Shown here piece by piece: positions 9,024-18,642 of a stretch of DNA of 64,000 nucleotides; the first letter of the stretch is position 1; each line of letters opens with the position of its first letter. The notes beneath the pieces were generated by a model, which saw nothing but the letters and a program-made list of their open reading frames with translations, did no database searches and was not told the DNA's origin. The position numbers were made by a program, and so were the translations under genes. The DNA comes from Mycobacteriales bacterium (lineage in GTDB: Bacteria; Actinomycetota; Actinomycetes; Mycobacteriales; SCTD01): positions 237,833 through 301,832 of the forward strand of contig JAUJOY010000002.1 in assembly GCA_030447385.1 (NCBI GenBank), given 5' to 3'.

Positions 9024-10547
9024 TCAAAAGGACAATCGGCCCCGGCGGAGCGGAGTCTTGTTCGGTGGCTTGGTCAGGATCGCGGCCAGGAGCAGGAAGA
9101 CAAGGCTCCCGAGACCTGCGGTGAGGACGTCGCGCCACTCCCCTTCGACCGTTCGGCTCGCCGCGTACACGCTTCCGAAGGCGACGAGCGTGGTGAAGAC
9201 AAGGGGGGCGCAGTTCCGGACGAGCAGCATCACCGGCCGTCGCAGGTGCCGTCCGTGGACCGCAGCGAGGGTTGCAATCACGAAGGTCATCTGGCTGACC
9301 GACGCGGCGACCGCAAGCAGCTCCAGCCGGTCGAACCGGACGAGCAGGAGGCTGAGCACGGCGTGCAGGGAGACCGTCAGGACAGCCGCTCGGACGATCC
9401 CGCCATGCCGTCCGAGCGCCAGCGCCGCAAGCAGCGGAACCACCCCGGCCAGGGACACGAGGACGAAGCCGCTGAGGGCCAGCAGAACCCTGACCACCTG
9501 ATCAGCGTCGGCCTCCGTGAAGGCGTCCGGAAAGAGGTTGTTCAGAACGGCATCCCCCAGGAGCACGCCGACCGCCAACGCCGGCAACGCGACAACAAGT
9601 CCTCTCCGGGTGACCGTGCCGGTGAGGACCTCGAGAGCGTCCGGGCTCCCGTCCCAGGTCTGCGAGAAGGAACCGGCCAGCACGATGCTGGCTGCGCCGC
9701 TGGTCACACCGAGAAGCAGCAGCACCGCGAAGAAGGCATAGGAGTAGACGGTGATCGCGCCTTCACCGAGACCCGCTGCGAGGGCGAGGGTCACCACATA
9801 GCTGGCCTGCAGCGCGGCGTAGCCCGCGGACCCGGCAAGCAATTGCCGCAGCGCGCGGAGCGTGCCTCTTCGGGCTCCTGGTCGCCACCCCGTCCGTGCC
9901 ATCCGGGCAGCCATCAGCCCAGCGGTCAGGAACCCGCCGAGGGCAAGGCTTGCGCTCACCGAGGTGATGCCGAAGGGACCCGCCAGGACCAGGGTGAGCA
10001 GGACGGCCGCCGCGGCACCGGACACGTACGCCGTAGCGGAGCTGCCGAACAGACCATCCGCGCCCAGTGCTGCGGCGAGAAGGCCGGCCAAGAGCTGGAA
10101 CGTGCCGGCCACCCACAGGAGCATCAGCGCCATGGCCGCGGTGCTCCGTGCGGGCTCGCCCAGCTCCCCCACCAGCAGCTCGGCTGTGAGCGGAGCGAGC
10201 CAGACCATGGGCAGCGACGTGGCAGCCGAGAGCAGGAGGATCGAGCCGAGGAACCGGTTCAGCGGGCTCCCGCTGTCGGCGCGCGTCGTCAGCAGCGAGG
10301 GAAGGCTGACACGAAGGCCTTGAGCGACGGAGCTGAGGAAGGCGAATACGGCGTACGCCGCGAAGAAGCCGTCGGTTCGACTGCCCTTGCCGAAGAGGAT
10401 GACCACGAGCAGCGCCAGTACTCCGCCCAGCGCCATCCCTGCTGCCTGGGAGCCTGCTGTCACCAGCGTGTTGCGCCACGTCCCACCGCCGTGACCTCCC
10501 GGTGGGCGACGGTCGCCGCTTGGAGAGTCAGCCCGCGGGTCAGGCAC
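9024..10547 (-). CDS. MurJ/MviN-like polytopic flippase
   Basis: Many TM segments; ILFGKGSRTDGFFAAYAVFAFLSSVAQGLRVSLPSLL resembles MviN/Wzx N-termini. Confidence 0.75.
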   Translation of the reverse strand: MPDPRADSPSGDRRPPGGHGGGTWRNTLVTAGSQAAGMALGGVLALLVVILFGKGSRTDGFFAAYAVFAFLSSVAQGLRVSLPSLLTTRADSGSPLNRFLGSILLLSAATSLPMVWLAPLTAELLVGELGEPARSTAAMALMLLWVAGTFQLLAGLLAAALGADGLFGSSATAYVSGAAAAVLLTLVLAGPFGITSVSASLALGGFLTAGLMAARMARTGWRPGARRGTLRALRQLLAGSAGYAALQASYVVTLALAAGLGEGAITVYSYAFFAVLLLLGVTSGAASIVLAGSFSQTWDGSPDALEVLTGTVTRRGLVVALPALAVGVLLGDAVLNNLFPDAFTEADADQVVRVLLALSGFVLVSLAGVVPLLAALALGRHGGIVRAAVLTVSLHAVLSLLLVRFDRLELLAVAASVSQMTFVIATLAAVHGRHLRRPVMLLVRNCAPLVFTTLVAFGSVYAASRTVEGEWRDVLTAGLGSLVFLLLAAILTKPPNKTPLRRGRLSF

Positions 10548-11607
10548 CGAGCGCCTGGTACAGCTGCAGGTGTACGTCCGCACAGCGCCGCCAGCTGAAG
10601 TCCCGGGCGCGCCGGTAGCCGCGAGGACGCAGCTCGGCGGATCTGTCCAGGGCTTCCTCGACGCCACGCGCAACATCCAACGGGTCCGCTGCGTTGAACA
10701 GGACGCCCGCATCCGCGACCACCTCGGGGAGCGCAGCGCAGTCGGATGTGGCGACGACGCAGCCGGAGGCCATGGCCTCGATCACCGGCAGCCCGAAGCC
10801 CTCGTACGTGCTCGGGAAGACCAGGAGGGCAGCGCGGCTGTAGAGGGAGCGCAGCTCGGCGGGGGGAACCAACCCGCGAGCCTCGACGCCGTCTGGCAGG
10901 CCGGACAGGTCAGCGGCCCGCGCGCCGGTGAGCACCAGCCGAAGTGTCGGATGCCTCCGCCTGAGGTGGCAGAAGGCCTGGAAGAGGACCCGGTGGTTCT
11001 TGTGCGGCCAGGCACGGGCGGGATACAGCAGGAAGCTGTCCCTTGAGCCGCCTGACGCGGGAGTGAACTCGTCCAGACGCACACCGAGGTGAGCGACATG
11101 CACACGGCCGGCTGACATCCCTAGGTGGTGCAGGATGCGCCGCTTCGAGAACTCGCTCAGGGTGATCACGGCGTCGGCCTGCACCGCCGCACGGTCGTAG
11201 GCGAGCCGGCGGTAGATCCGCTCCGGCAGGGAGAACAGCTGCGGGAGGTCCCGGTGCTGCACGTCGAGCAGGGAGACGACGGAGCGCCGGTGATCCCCTA
11301 CCGGTGGAAGCGGAACGGTGAGCGGGTAGTGGACAACCGAGGCTCCCGCCAAGTAGCGAGCCAGCCTGCGCCGACGCAGCTGCCCCAGCAGCAGTGCACG
11401 AGCCCTCGCTCCGGAGGAGCGGCCGACGGGGTACTCCTTGGCGACAACCTCCCTGACCTCCTGGGAGAAGCCCTGAGCCACGGGTGCCACCAGCGTGGAG
11501 AGGTCCAGCGGCATCGGGCCGAGCTCGCGCAGCAGCTCGCGGGCGTAGGTCTCGCTGCCCCCCATGCCGTCGGGAACCAGGTTGAGCATGCTCACGATGA
11601 CGCTCAC
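10540..11607 (-). CDS. Family 1/GT4 glycosyltransferase
   Basis: GMGGSETYARELLREL...YPARAWPHKNHRVL...FPSTYEGFGLPVIEAMASGCVVATSDCAALPEV. Confidence 0.92.
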   Translation of the reverse strand: MSVIVSMLNLVPDGMGGSETYARELLRELGPMPLDLSTLVAPVAQGFSQEVREVVAKEYPVGRSSGARARALLLGQLRRRRLARYLAGASVVHYPLTVPLPPVGDHRRSVVSLLDVQHRDLPQLFSLPERIYRRLAYDRAAVQADAVITLSEFSKRRILHHLGMSAGRVHVAHLGVRLDEFTPASGGSRDSFLLYPARAWPHKNHRVLFQAFCHLRRRHPTLRLVLTGARAADLSGLPDGVEARGLVPPAELRSLYSRAALLVFPSTYEGFGLPVIEAMASGCVVATSDCAALPEVVADAGVLFNAADPLDVARGVEEALDRSAELRPRGYRRARDFSWRRCADVHLQLYQALGA

Positions 11608-12416
11608 CGGCGCGGCGTGTGCTGCTCGCGGATCAGGCGCGCGACGTGCTCTCTGTCCTCCACTGTGCGGGAGCGACGTCGACTCAGAGCCGCGGTCAGA
11701 GCCCCGCCTACGGCGTAGGAGAGCCGGTCGTCACGCATCACCGCCCGGGTCGCGATCCTCAATGGCCGTCGATGAAGGAGATGCACGAGGCGGCCGCTCG
11801 TCGTCAGCTGCATCCCCAGCCCCGCCGCCAGCGACTGCAGGCCGGACACGCTGTAGAAGGTGACGTGCTGCCCGGTGTCTTCAGCGTAGTAGGGCCAGGT
11901 GCCCGGAGGCGGTACCGGATCCGGAAGGACCTCTGTCGTGACGAGCAGGAGGTCGGTCAGCTCGGCCACGGGCCGCAGGGTCCCGAGCGGATCGGTCAGG
12001 TGCTCCAAGACCTCGAAGGCGCTGACCAGGTCGTAGCGACCGGAGAGCCCACCCTCGAAGCGCTCGGCGAAGAGGTTCCTGCAGAGCGGGTCGTGGTGCT
12101 GGAACCGGAACCCGCGGTCACGCATGAGCCTCGTCAGGGTGCCGAAGCCTCCTGCGAAGTCGAGGAACTCGCCCCGTGACTTCCTCTCGCTCGCGATGAC
12201 TGCGGTGGTGACGTTAGCCAGCTGCTGGCAGCGCTGCAGCAGCCCGACGTCCAGGGCGCTGATCGCGTCGGAGTAGGCCTCATCCAGCCAGTTCGGCTCT
12301 GGGAGGAAGAGGCTCCCGCAGCCGGAGCAGCGGTGGTAAACGACGTGACGGTCGACAAGCACCTGTCCGCGGCCGAAAGCTTTGAGCGGCTGCCCGCAGA
12401 GGACGCACAGCCTCAT
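11604..12416 (-). CDS. Class I SAM methyltransferase with N-terminal zinc ribbon
   Basis: CVLCGQPL...YHRCSGCGSLFLPEP; LDFAGGFGTLTRLM; VSAFEVLEHLTDP. Confidence 0.85.
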   Translation of the reverse strand: MRLCVLCGQPLKAFGRGQVLVDRHVVYHRCSGCGSLFLPEPNWLDEAYSDAISALDVGLLQRCQQLANVTTAVIASERKSRGEFLDFAGGFGTLTRLMRDRGFRFQHHDPLCRNLFAERFEGGLSGRYDLVSAFEVLEHLTDPLGTLRPVAELTDLLLVTTEVLPDPVPPPGTWPYYAEDTGQHVTFYSVSGLQSLAAGLGMQLTTSGRLVHLLHRRPLRIATRAVMRDDRLSYAVGGALTAALSRRRSRTVEDREHVARLIREQHTPRR

Positions 12417-12883
12417 TAGGCCGCCCCGTGACCCGCGACCGGTGGACTCATGGCCCGGCTGGCCCCTTCCTCATCGTCGGAGGTTGACCCTAGCTTCCAC
12501 AAGTTAAAGTGCACGCTGCCTGGCATTACGGTCTAGCAGGTGCTGGCGTACGCCAGGAGCAGGCACCGCGACGGGAGGAGCCAGGGAAGCTCGTAACCCA
12601 GCCGACGTTGCGAGAAGGTCGGGGTCGTGATGTCTGACGTGAACCACGGTCGACGCCCAGTGGGCTCCGGAATGTCGTCCATCTCCCTGACGTGGAAGCG
12701 CGCCCACGATGCCGTAGCTGCATCAGTGGAAGTCCGTCCTCGCATTGCCCGTCGGACAGCGCCGCGGTCGCCGACCGGTAGGGCTCAGGAGTGTGAAGGT
12801 GCCCCCACCTCAATCCCACCGTCTAGCGCAGCAAACGGCCGGGGGCTATGCCGAGCTAGCCAGCGCACCAGGCTCGCCATCCA

Positions 12884-14827
12884 TCAGCGAATGAGGGAGA
12901 TGCCCCCGAAGAATGGAATGGTGATCACATCATCCGGATCCGGCCTGAAGCTGAAGGTGCTGCTGCCGCTGACTTCTAGTCGCCGTGCGATCAGTTGGGC
13001 GTTCGTCACGGTCTGTGTTCCATTTCCACCTATCTCGAACTTGTTCGCGTTCGGAAGGAAGAAGACGCCGCTCAGCACCATGTTGACACCGCCTGCGATG
13101 CGATTGTCCTGACTTGCCTCCCCCCACAGGGCCAAGTCCTCCAGCTTTTTGAAGTCGTCAGCTGTTGGAGGCGCGTTCACGGCGTTGGGCGCCAGCCATT
13201 CGAAGGTTCCGCCGGTGCTCTCGATGTTGTCGGTGCACGTATTCGTGACCGGTGCGGTTCCATCGCTGATCGGCACCGGGCACGTCGCGAGCACGACCGT
13301 CGTACTGCACAACCGGGCAAGCGCCCCTGTCCCCGTCGATGACAGGGAACCGTTGAGAATCAGCGTAGCCGCCTGCCGGGTGACGCAAGTGTCAGTGGGC
13401 GTCGCGGAGCCGCTGTTGATCAGCAACTGCCCCTGGCTGCTCAAGTCGCCCTTGACCAACACCTTCCGAGCATCTGTGACGGCCAGTAGGTTGCCAGATC
13501 CCACTCCCACCGCGCGGTCGAAGATGACCGTGGAGTTGGGCTCGTCGAAGGTGTAGTTGTCGACGGCGATAGTTCGGTTAGCAGGGCCGCCTGAGCACCT
13601 CACGAACACGTTGCTGGTGGTGCTGGCCGGCGTGCTGGCGTCCATCTTGCATGGATGGGTCAGCCCAATGACCTCGAACCCGGCCGGAGGAACGTCGTCG
13701 GCGGTGTCAGCGATGCCGTCGGCACCCGGCCCAGCAGTCCACAAGCCCGCCGCGTTGGTGATCCGGTTCTTGATCTCAACGCGGTACCGGCTGTCGACGA
13801 CGCTGCGGGTGACCAGCGATCGCGAGGTAGGGACCTGGCTGGTCAGGGGCAGCGCCAGGGAAGGGTCAGCCTGCGCCCTCACGCGAAATCCAGGAGCCCC
13901 CGAGTAGACGCGGCTAGGTTGAGCACCCGAGACGCCGGAAAGCGCCACCGAGCCGATGATGCCTTGTGCCTTTGTACCTGTCGCTGGATCGATGGCCTCG
14001 GCATGGGCGGCTACAATCCGGGCTTCGTCATCTTGCTGAACGTTGAAGATCTTGTTGCCGCTGGAGCACGTGCCGTCTCCGCCGCTTCCCTTGCTGTCGG
14101 CCTGGATCCCGCCGGGCTTGGGACCGTTGCCCTGAACGATCACCGTGGGCCCGGTGTTGGGCAGGCTGAGGACCTCACAACCGTTTCGTTCCAACAGAAT
14201 CAGGGCTACTGCCGCCTCTCCTTCCTCACCCTCAGGAGCGGCTCTGGCGACGCTGCTCACCAGGGTCGTGGTGCCGCCTGGTCCACCTACGGCAGGGCCG
14301 AAGACGAAGCTTCGGGATCTAGCAACCGAGACGCCGAAGCGCTGGCAAGGTTCCGTGCCGTCGAAGTCTTCATCTGCGACTTGCGTCGCATTCCCGGGCC
14401 GGACATCAGGGTTGGTCAGTAGGGGCGAGCCGTCCATGACCGGCCACGTCATGATCACCTGGTAGTCGCCGCTGACAAAAGGAGGAAAAGACACCTGGCT
14501 GCCCGGACACGTAGCTGGGGAGATGCTCGCGAAGGGAGTGCAAACGGTGGCCGGGGCGGCGGAGAATCCTGGGATGTTGTCGTTGAGGTAGTCCACCGCC
14601 TTCATGCAGGCGGCATGACCGTTGAGGCCGTCGGAGCGAAGCTTCGTGACGGCTCCCAAGGCAGCAGAGTCAGCTGCCAGACGGTTCACGCGTCGGTCGG
14701 CTCTGGCACTGCTGATGTCGACCACGATGCCGGCAAAGGCGATGAACAAGACGATGGTGACTGCGTAAAGGATGGCGTACGCGCCGTCGTCCCCCCGCAG
14801 ATGCCGCATTCTGGATGTCTCGCTCAC
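12884..14827 (-). CDS. TadG-like pilus assembly protein with long C-terminal domain
   Basis: GAYAILYAVTIVLFIAFAGIVVDISSARADRRVNRLAADSAALGAV; overlaps TadE stop. Confidence 0.8.
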   Translation of the reverse strand: MSETSRMRHLRGDDGAYAILYAVTIVLFIAFAGIVVDISSARADRRVNRLAADSAALGAVTKLRSDGLNGHAACMKAVDYLNDNIPGFSAAPATVCTPFASISPATCPGSQVSFPPFVSGDYQVIMTWPVMDGSPLLTNPDVRPGNATQVADEDFDGTEPCQRFGVSVARSRSFVFGPAVGGPGGTTTLVSSVARAAPEGEEGEAAVALILLERNGCEVLSLPNTGPTVIVQGNGPKPGGIQADSKGSGGDGTCSSGNKIFNVQQDDEARIVAAHAEAIDPATGTKAQGIIGSVALSGVSGAQPSRVYSGAPGFRVRAQADPSLALPLTSQVPTSRSLVTRSVVDSRYRVEIKNRITNAAGLWTAGPGADGIADTADDVPPAGFEVIGLTHPCKMDASTPASTTSNVFVRCSGGPANRTIAVDNYTFDEPNSTVIFDRAVGVGSGNLLAVTDARKVLVKGDLSSQGQLLINSGSATPTDTCVTRQAATLILNGSLSSTGTGALARLCSTTVVLATCPVPISDGTAPVTNTCTDNIESTGGTFEWLAPNAVNAPPTADDFKKLEDLALWGEASQDNRIAGGVNMVLSGVFFLPNANKFEIGGNGTQTVTNAQLIARRLEVSGSSTFSFRPDPDDVITIPFFGGISLIR

Positions 14828-15390
14828 GGCGACGAAACCCCCGACGTTCCCGGCTCGTACGGTGTCGTGGATTCCGACCTCAAGGTGAGATTCTTGTTGA
14901 GGAACACCGCGAAGAAGTTGGTCTGTCGCTCCAGGGCCACCTGTACATACTTGGGTCCCAAGTTTGCATTGAAGCTTGTTCCATCAGGTGCGCACGTCTT
15001 CCCAGTTTCTGCCGCTCCGCCATCAATCATTCGAGTCAGAACGGGGAGGGTGGGGTCCGCCAGGTCGATCATGGCGACGCACAACCGGTTGTGACCGCCG
15101 ATCGGGTCGGTCGAGGGTCCAGCAGCAGCCTGCCCGACCGCCGAGACCTTGTTCAGCCAATCGGTGACGGTCCCCGACGTGCCGCCGCCAGCTGCGGCGT
15201 TGAAGGTCAGCGTTGCGCCGAAGCGCGAGGTCTCCCGAGATGCCTGCACGATGTTGATCTGCTTGCTGAAGGCTGTACCGGCGCTGATCATCCCCATGAC
15301 GACGATGATGAAGATGGGGAACAGCAAGGCGAACTCGACAGCAGCCGCTCCACCGTCGGGTCGGGGAACGCGGCGGCAGATTCGCCTCAT
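14824..15390 (-). CDS. TadE family pseudopilin
   Basis: DGGAAAVEFALLFPIFIIVVMGMISAGTAFSKQINIVQASRETSRFGA. Confidence 0.85.
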   Translation of the reverse strand: MRRICRRVPRPDGGAAAVEFALLFPIFIIVVMGMISAGTAFSKQINIVQASRETSRFGATLTFNAAAGGGTSGTVTDWLNKVSAVGQAAAGPSTDPIGGHNRLCVAMIDLADPTLPVLTRMIDGGAAETGKTCAPDGTSFNANLGPKYVQVALERQTNFFAVFLNKNLTLRSESTTPYEPGTSGVSSP

Positions 15391-16010
15391 CAGCCCCCCA
15401 GCTGCTCGATCGGCTTGGGCAGCGCGACCGGCCACCGCTCACGGAGAGTGAACCACAAACGGCCCGGATTTGCGGGATTACGGCTGAGCTGGGGATAGAC
15501 AGATCCAAGCAGATGCGTGCCCCTCACAGATCTGGATCTGCGACTTCGCCACATCGGGGAACCTGTGGCGTTCAAGGTCATCGGCTGTCGCCCTCCGTGG
15601 ACGTGCCGCAATCCCTTGATCTGGGTCAGGCGTGGCCCGCAGCAGTACGTGGTCGTGGTGTGCTCGGAGGCACCGCTAGCCAAGAGAGTCTGCCCCACGC
15701 GTACTTCCCTATGCGAGAGGAACCTGGTGTCTTCGTCAGGCTGCTGATAAGGCCAAGGTACAGGGGGTCGCTTCGACGCTTTGCTGTCGCGAGCCGCAAG
15801 TCGCAAGTCGCCTCATGGTTCTGCACGTAAAGCAATGCGCCCCGGAGGGCAGCACCTTCGATTCTCAGGCTTAGCTGGCAGCCAGCCGATCGTCGCCTGT
15901 GGAGGTCAAGCCGTCCTGGAGCTTAACGGCACGGTCGGTACCTTTCCGGTTCCTCGACCGCCAGCCTGTTCGTCTGCCACCTCGATCTGATCTGTTCTGG
16001 AGAAGAACTT

Positions 16011-17906
16011 TCACGGGACTGTAACCAGGACTACCTTTGCGGAGGACGAGATTCTGGCGAGGGCATCGGGCATGCAGGGACGGTGGGTGTAGATCTCGAT
16101 GCGCTCCAACCCGTTGTCTGCCGCTCTGTCCACCAGCATTTTGACCTCGCCTGCCTTACCGGAACGATAGCCGCGACTAACTTCATGCCGGGACTCGTTC
16201 CATGTCTGGAATAGGTCGTGAATCCACTTGCTCGCCAGGTAGTCCGTTCCCCTGGAGCAAGCGTCGAAGACCCAAGCATCAGTATCAGGTGACAGGCCGT
16301 TCGGGTGTGCCGAGAAAATGGCATCTAGAACAGCTCCATTGAGTGCGTTCGGCGGTTGACCAGCCGCCATGGGCCAAGACTGCTCTCGTGTTCCTACGGA
16401 GACGCCGGCCAAACCTAGGAGAACGAGCGTTACCACAAGGCCGCTGAAGAACCGCGCCTCTGAAACGTTGGTACTTCCAAGACGCAGTGCATGCTCACTT
16501 TCCAGTCCTGCCGCCGTGGCTCCAGCCAGCCCCCCGAAGACTAAGACTACGTACAACACCTTCGCAGCGTAGTAGCGCAGGCCCGCGCCGGCGAATACCT
16601 GTATGGCTATCACGGCAACAAGCAATAAGAGCGTGGCCACAACGAGGCTGATCAGCGGCAGGGGCCCCGGCCCAACGGAACGACTCCGTCGTGCTATTAC
16701 TGCGAGAGCCACCAACGTAAGCAGCAGAAGCGCAAGCACGATGGCTGGCTGCGGTAAAGGAGTGACACCGGGAGCATTGAGCTGCGTCACCGGCGGTGGA
16801 CCTTTGAGCAGGGGATACGCGGACAAAAGCACAGTCGCCGTAGCTACGACCAGCACAGGCATCGGGCGGGGACGGAATTTGACGAGGTAGAGGAGCAACA
16901 GCATAGCTAGGACCGGGGCAAGTAGATACCATGTCTGCATCAGCGCGACGGCAAACAGACCGAGCGTAGTCGGTAGCCGCCACGTAGAGTAGTCCGGTGC
17001 GGTGAGCAAACCCGCGGTTGCAAGCAGGACCGCGATCGCGACAGTCTGCGTATAAGAACTGGTTCGGATCAGCAGGTTGCCCGGACCCACTAATGCCGTT
17101 AGAGCTATGCAACCTACGGCCACTCCCGCCGGCAGCGGGCGGAGATTCCCGACGACAGCGCGGAGGACGTCAAGACTCAAGGCGACCGCGAAGAACACCA
17201 TCAACGCGTAGAACGCCATAATGAGCACAGGGGCAACAAGAAGGAGACTGTCGGGCGTGGCGCTGCCAACCAGGTCGACGATCAAGGCGACATTGCCGGC
17301 CCACGCCTGTGGATAATTCGACTCAGTCAGGTAGCCGCCCTGCAATACGCTCCGCCGTACGAACGCCAGGTGGTGGGCACCGTCGGTGGAGAAGGAGAGC
17401 TGCGCCATTCTGCGCCCCAACGACGCACCTACAAAAGGGCGATACAGAAGACTGAAAACCGTCAGTGCCGTGCCGAGCGCCCACCAATCACTTGCCGTGG
17501 CGATGCTTCTCTTCTCGTTGGATCCAGTCCGGAGCGCCGGAGCAAGGGCGAACCCAAGAAGGTAGATGGTGGCCAGCGCGCGCGGCGCTACCGGAAGTCC
17601 AAGCACAGCTAGAATGGTGAGTAGTGCTGCATTGAAGCCGAAGAGCGCGATCACGGCGAGGGCCAACCTGCGCAGGACCGTTCTGGCTGGCATCTGCCGG
17701 GACACAAGAACAACGATCAAGGGCAGGGCGGCGGCGGCCACGTCAGCAGCAAGAGAGACAAGACCGAGCACTGCGATCGATAGCCGGACGATTACCCGCC
17801 ATCTCTGGCCTGAGGACGCACCACCACTTGGCGCGGATTTGGTGAAGTGTTCGCAATCGGGGTGAGGAGCGCCCGCATTATCGCGACATTCTTGGGCTGG
17901 AATCAC
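16011..17906 (-). CDS. Polytopic membrane protein, GT-C glycosyltransferase-like
   Basis: 631 aa, many TM; STDGAHHLAFVRRSVLQGGYLTESNYPQAW in the first loop resembles GT-C catalytic loops; start uncertain. Confidence 0.6.
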   Translation of the reverse strand: MIPAQECRDNAGAPHPDCEHFTKSAPSGGASSGQRWRVIVRLSIAVLGLVSLAADVAAAALPLIVVLVSRQMPARTVLRRLALAVIALFGFNAALLTILAVLGLPVAPRALATIYLLGFALAPALRTGSNEKRSIATASDWWALGTALTVFSLLYRPFVGASLGRRMAQLSFSTDGAHHLAFVRRSVLQGGYLTESNYPQAWAGNVALIVDLVGSATPDSLLLVAPVLIMAFYALMVFFAVALSLDVLRAVVGNLRPLPAGVAVGCIALTALVGPGNLLIRTSSYTQTVAIAVLLATAGLLTAPDYSTWRLPTTLGLFAVALMQTWYLLAPVLAMLLLLYLVKFRPRPMPVLVVATATVLLSAYPLLKGPPPVTQLNAPGVTPLPQPAIVLALLLLTLVALAVIARRSRSVGPGPLPLISLVVATLLLLVAVIAIQVFAGAGLRYYAAKVLYVVLVFGGLAGATAAGLESEHALRLGSTNVSEARFFSGLVVTLVLLGLAGVSVGTREQSWPMAAGQPPNALNGAVLDAIFSAHPNGLSPDTDAWVFDACSRGTDYLASKWIHDLFQTWNESRHEVSRGYRSGKAGEVKMLVDRAADNGLERIEIYTHRPCMPDALARISSSAKVVLVTVP

Positions 17907-18036
17907 GACGTCATCCGCTCTCGCTCCAGGAGGTGCTGGACCGGGGACAAGGGGTGAAGATCAACCTTTCGCACAAGCCCTACACTGCGAAGCGGGGACA
18001 GGACAAAGATGTCCCTCCCCGCTTCACTGTCCTGCG

Positions 18037-18252
18037 CTAGCCGCAGCTGGCGGTCGCCGTGGCGCCCATGGCCGCGTCAATCTGGTCGCATGTGCCCTGG
18101 AAGGCCTCCTTCACGAATCCGCCGAGGGCGAAGACCATGAGGATGATGACGGCGGCAATTCCTGTAACCAGTAGGGCGTACTCCACTGCGGATGCACCTT
18201 CGTCACCCGGTTGCCCCGTCGGCTTGAGCAGGCACTCCGCATCCGACGCCAT
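18037..18252 (-). CDS. Flp family type IVb pilin
   Basis: DEGASAVEYALLVTGIAAVIILMVFALGGFVKEAFQGTC...SCG. Confidence 0.9.
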   Translation of the reverse strand: MASDAECLLKPTGQPGDEGASAVEYALLVTGIAAVIILMVFALGGFVKEAFQGTCDQIDAAMGATATASCG

Positions 18253-18257
18253 GGGGC

Positions 18258-18461
18258 TTAGCAGGTGCCGGTGATGCTTGTGTTCGTGTCGAAGGCGTCG
18301 CAGGTGGTCTTGAAGGCGCCCTTGACGAAGCCACCGAGAGCGAAGACGAGCAGGATGATGACCGCCGCGATGGCCGCGACAAGCAGCCCGTACTCGACCG
18401 CCGAGGCGCCCTCGTCGTTGTTCTTCTGCGTGACCATGTGCTTGCGGATCGTAGCGAGCAT
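18258..18461 (-). CDS. Flp family type IVb pilin
   Basis: DEGASAVEYGLLVAAIAAVIILLVFALGGFVKGAFKTTC...GTC. Confidence 0.92.
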   Translation of the reverse strand: MLATIRKHMVTQKNNDEGASAVEYGLLVAAIAAVIILLVFALGGFVKGAFKTTCDAFDTNTSITGTC

Positions 18462-18505
18462 GATGTCTCCTCGGGGGATGCGAGCCTCACCGCGGGCCGG
18501 TGAGT

Positions 18506-18538
18506 GTCAGTTCAGGCCCGACACTGTCGGGGTCTGAC
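18506..18538. promoter_or_regulatory. Nested palindrome upstream of flp genes: GTCAG-N6-CCCGACA-C-TGTCGGG-N2-CTGAC
   Basis: Arms perfectly complementary; 45-77 nt upstream of the pilin ATG at 18461. Confidence 0.55.
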
Positions 18539-18642
18539 GAGATCCTGACGCATTGGCGACTTGGGGCGGTATCGGCTGGGAGGTCTAGGGATTTGAGCTC
18601 ATCAACCTATTGACATGCCGACACGGTCCAGGTATGGGCCGA

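Noticed and set aside
12504-12819. Overlapping short minus ORFs between methyltransferase and TadG
   Set aside because: No recognisable homology; competing frames of similar length
15436-16010. Short plus-strand ORFs in the gap between TadE and the GT-C-like gene
   Set aside because: No start/RBS or motif support; composition looks non-coding
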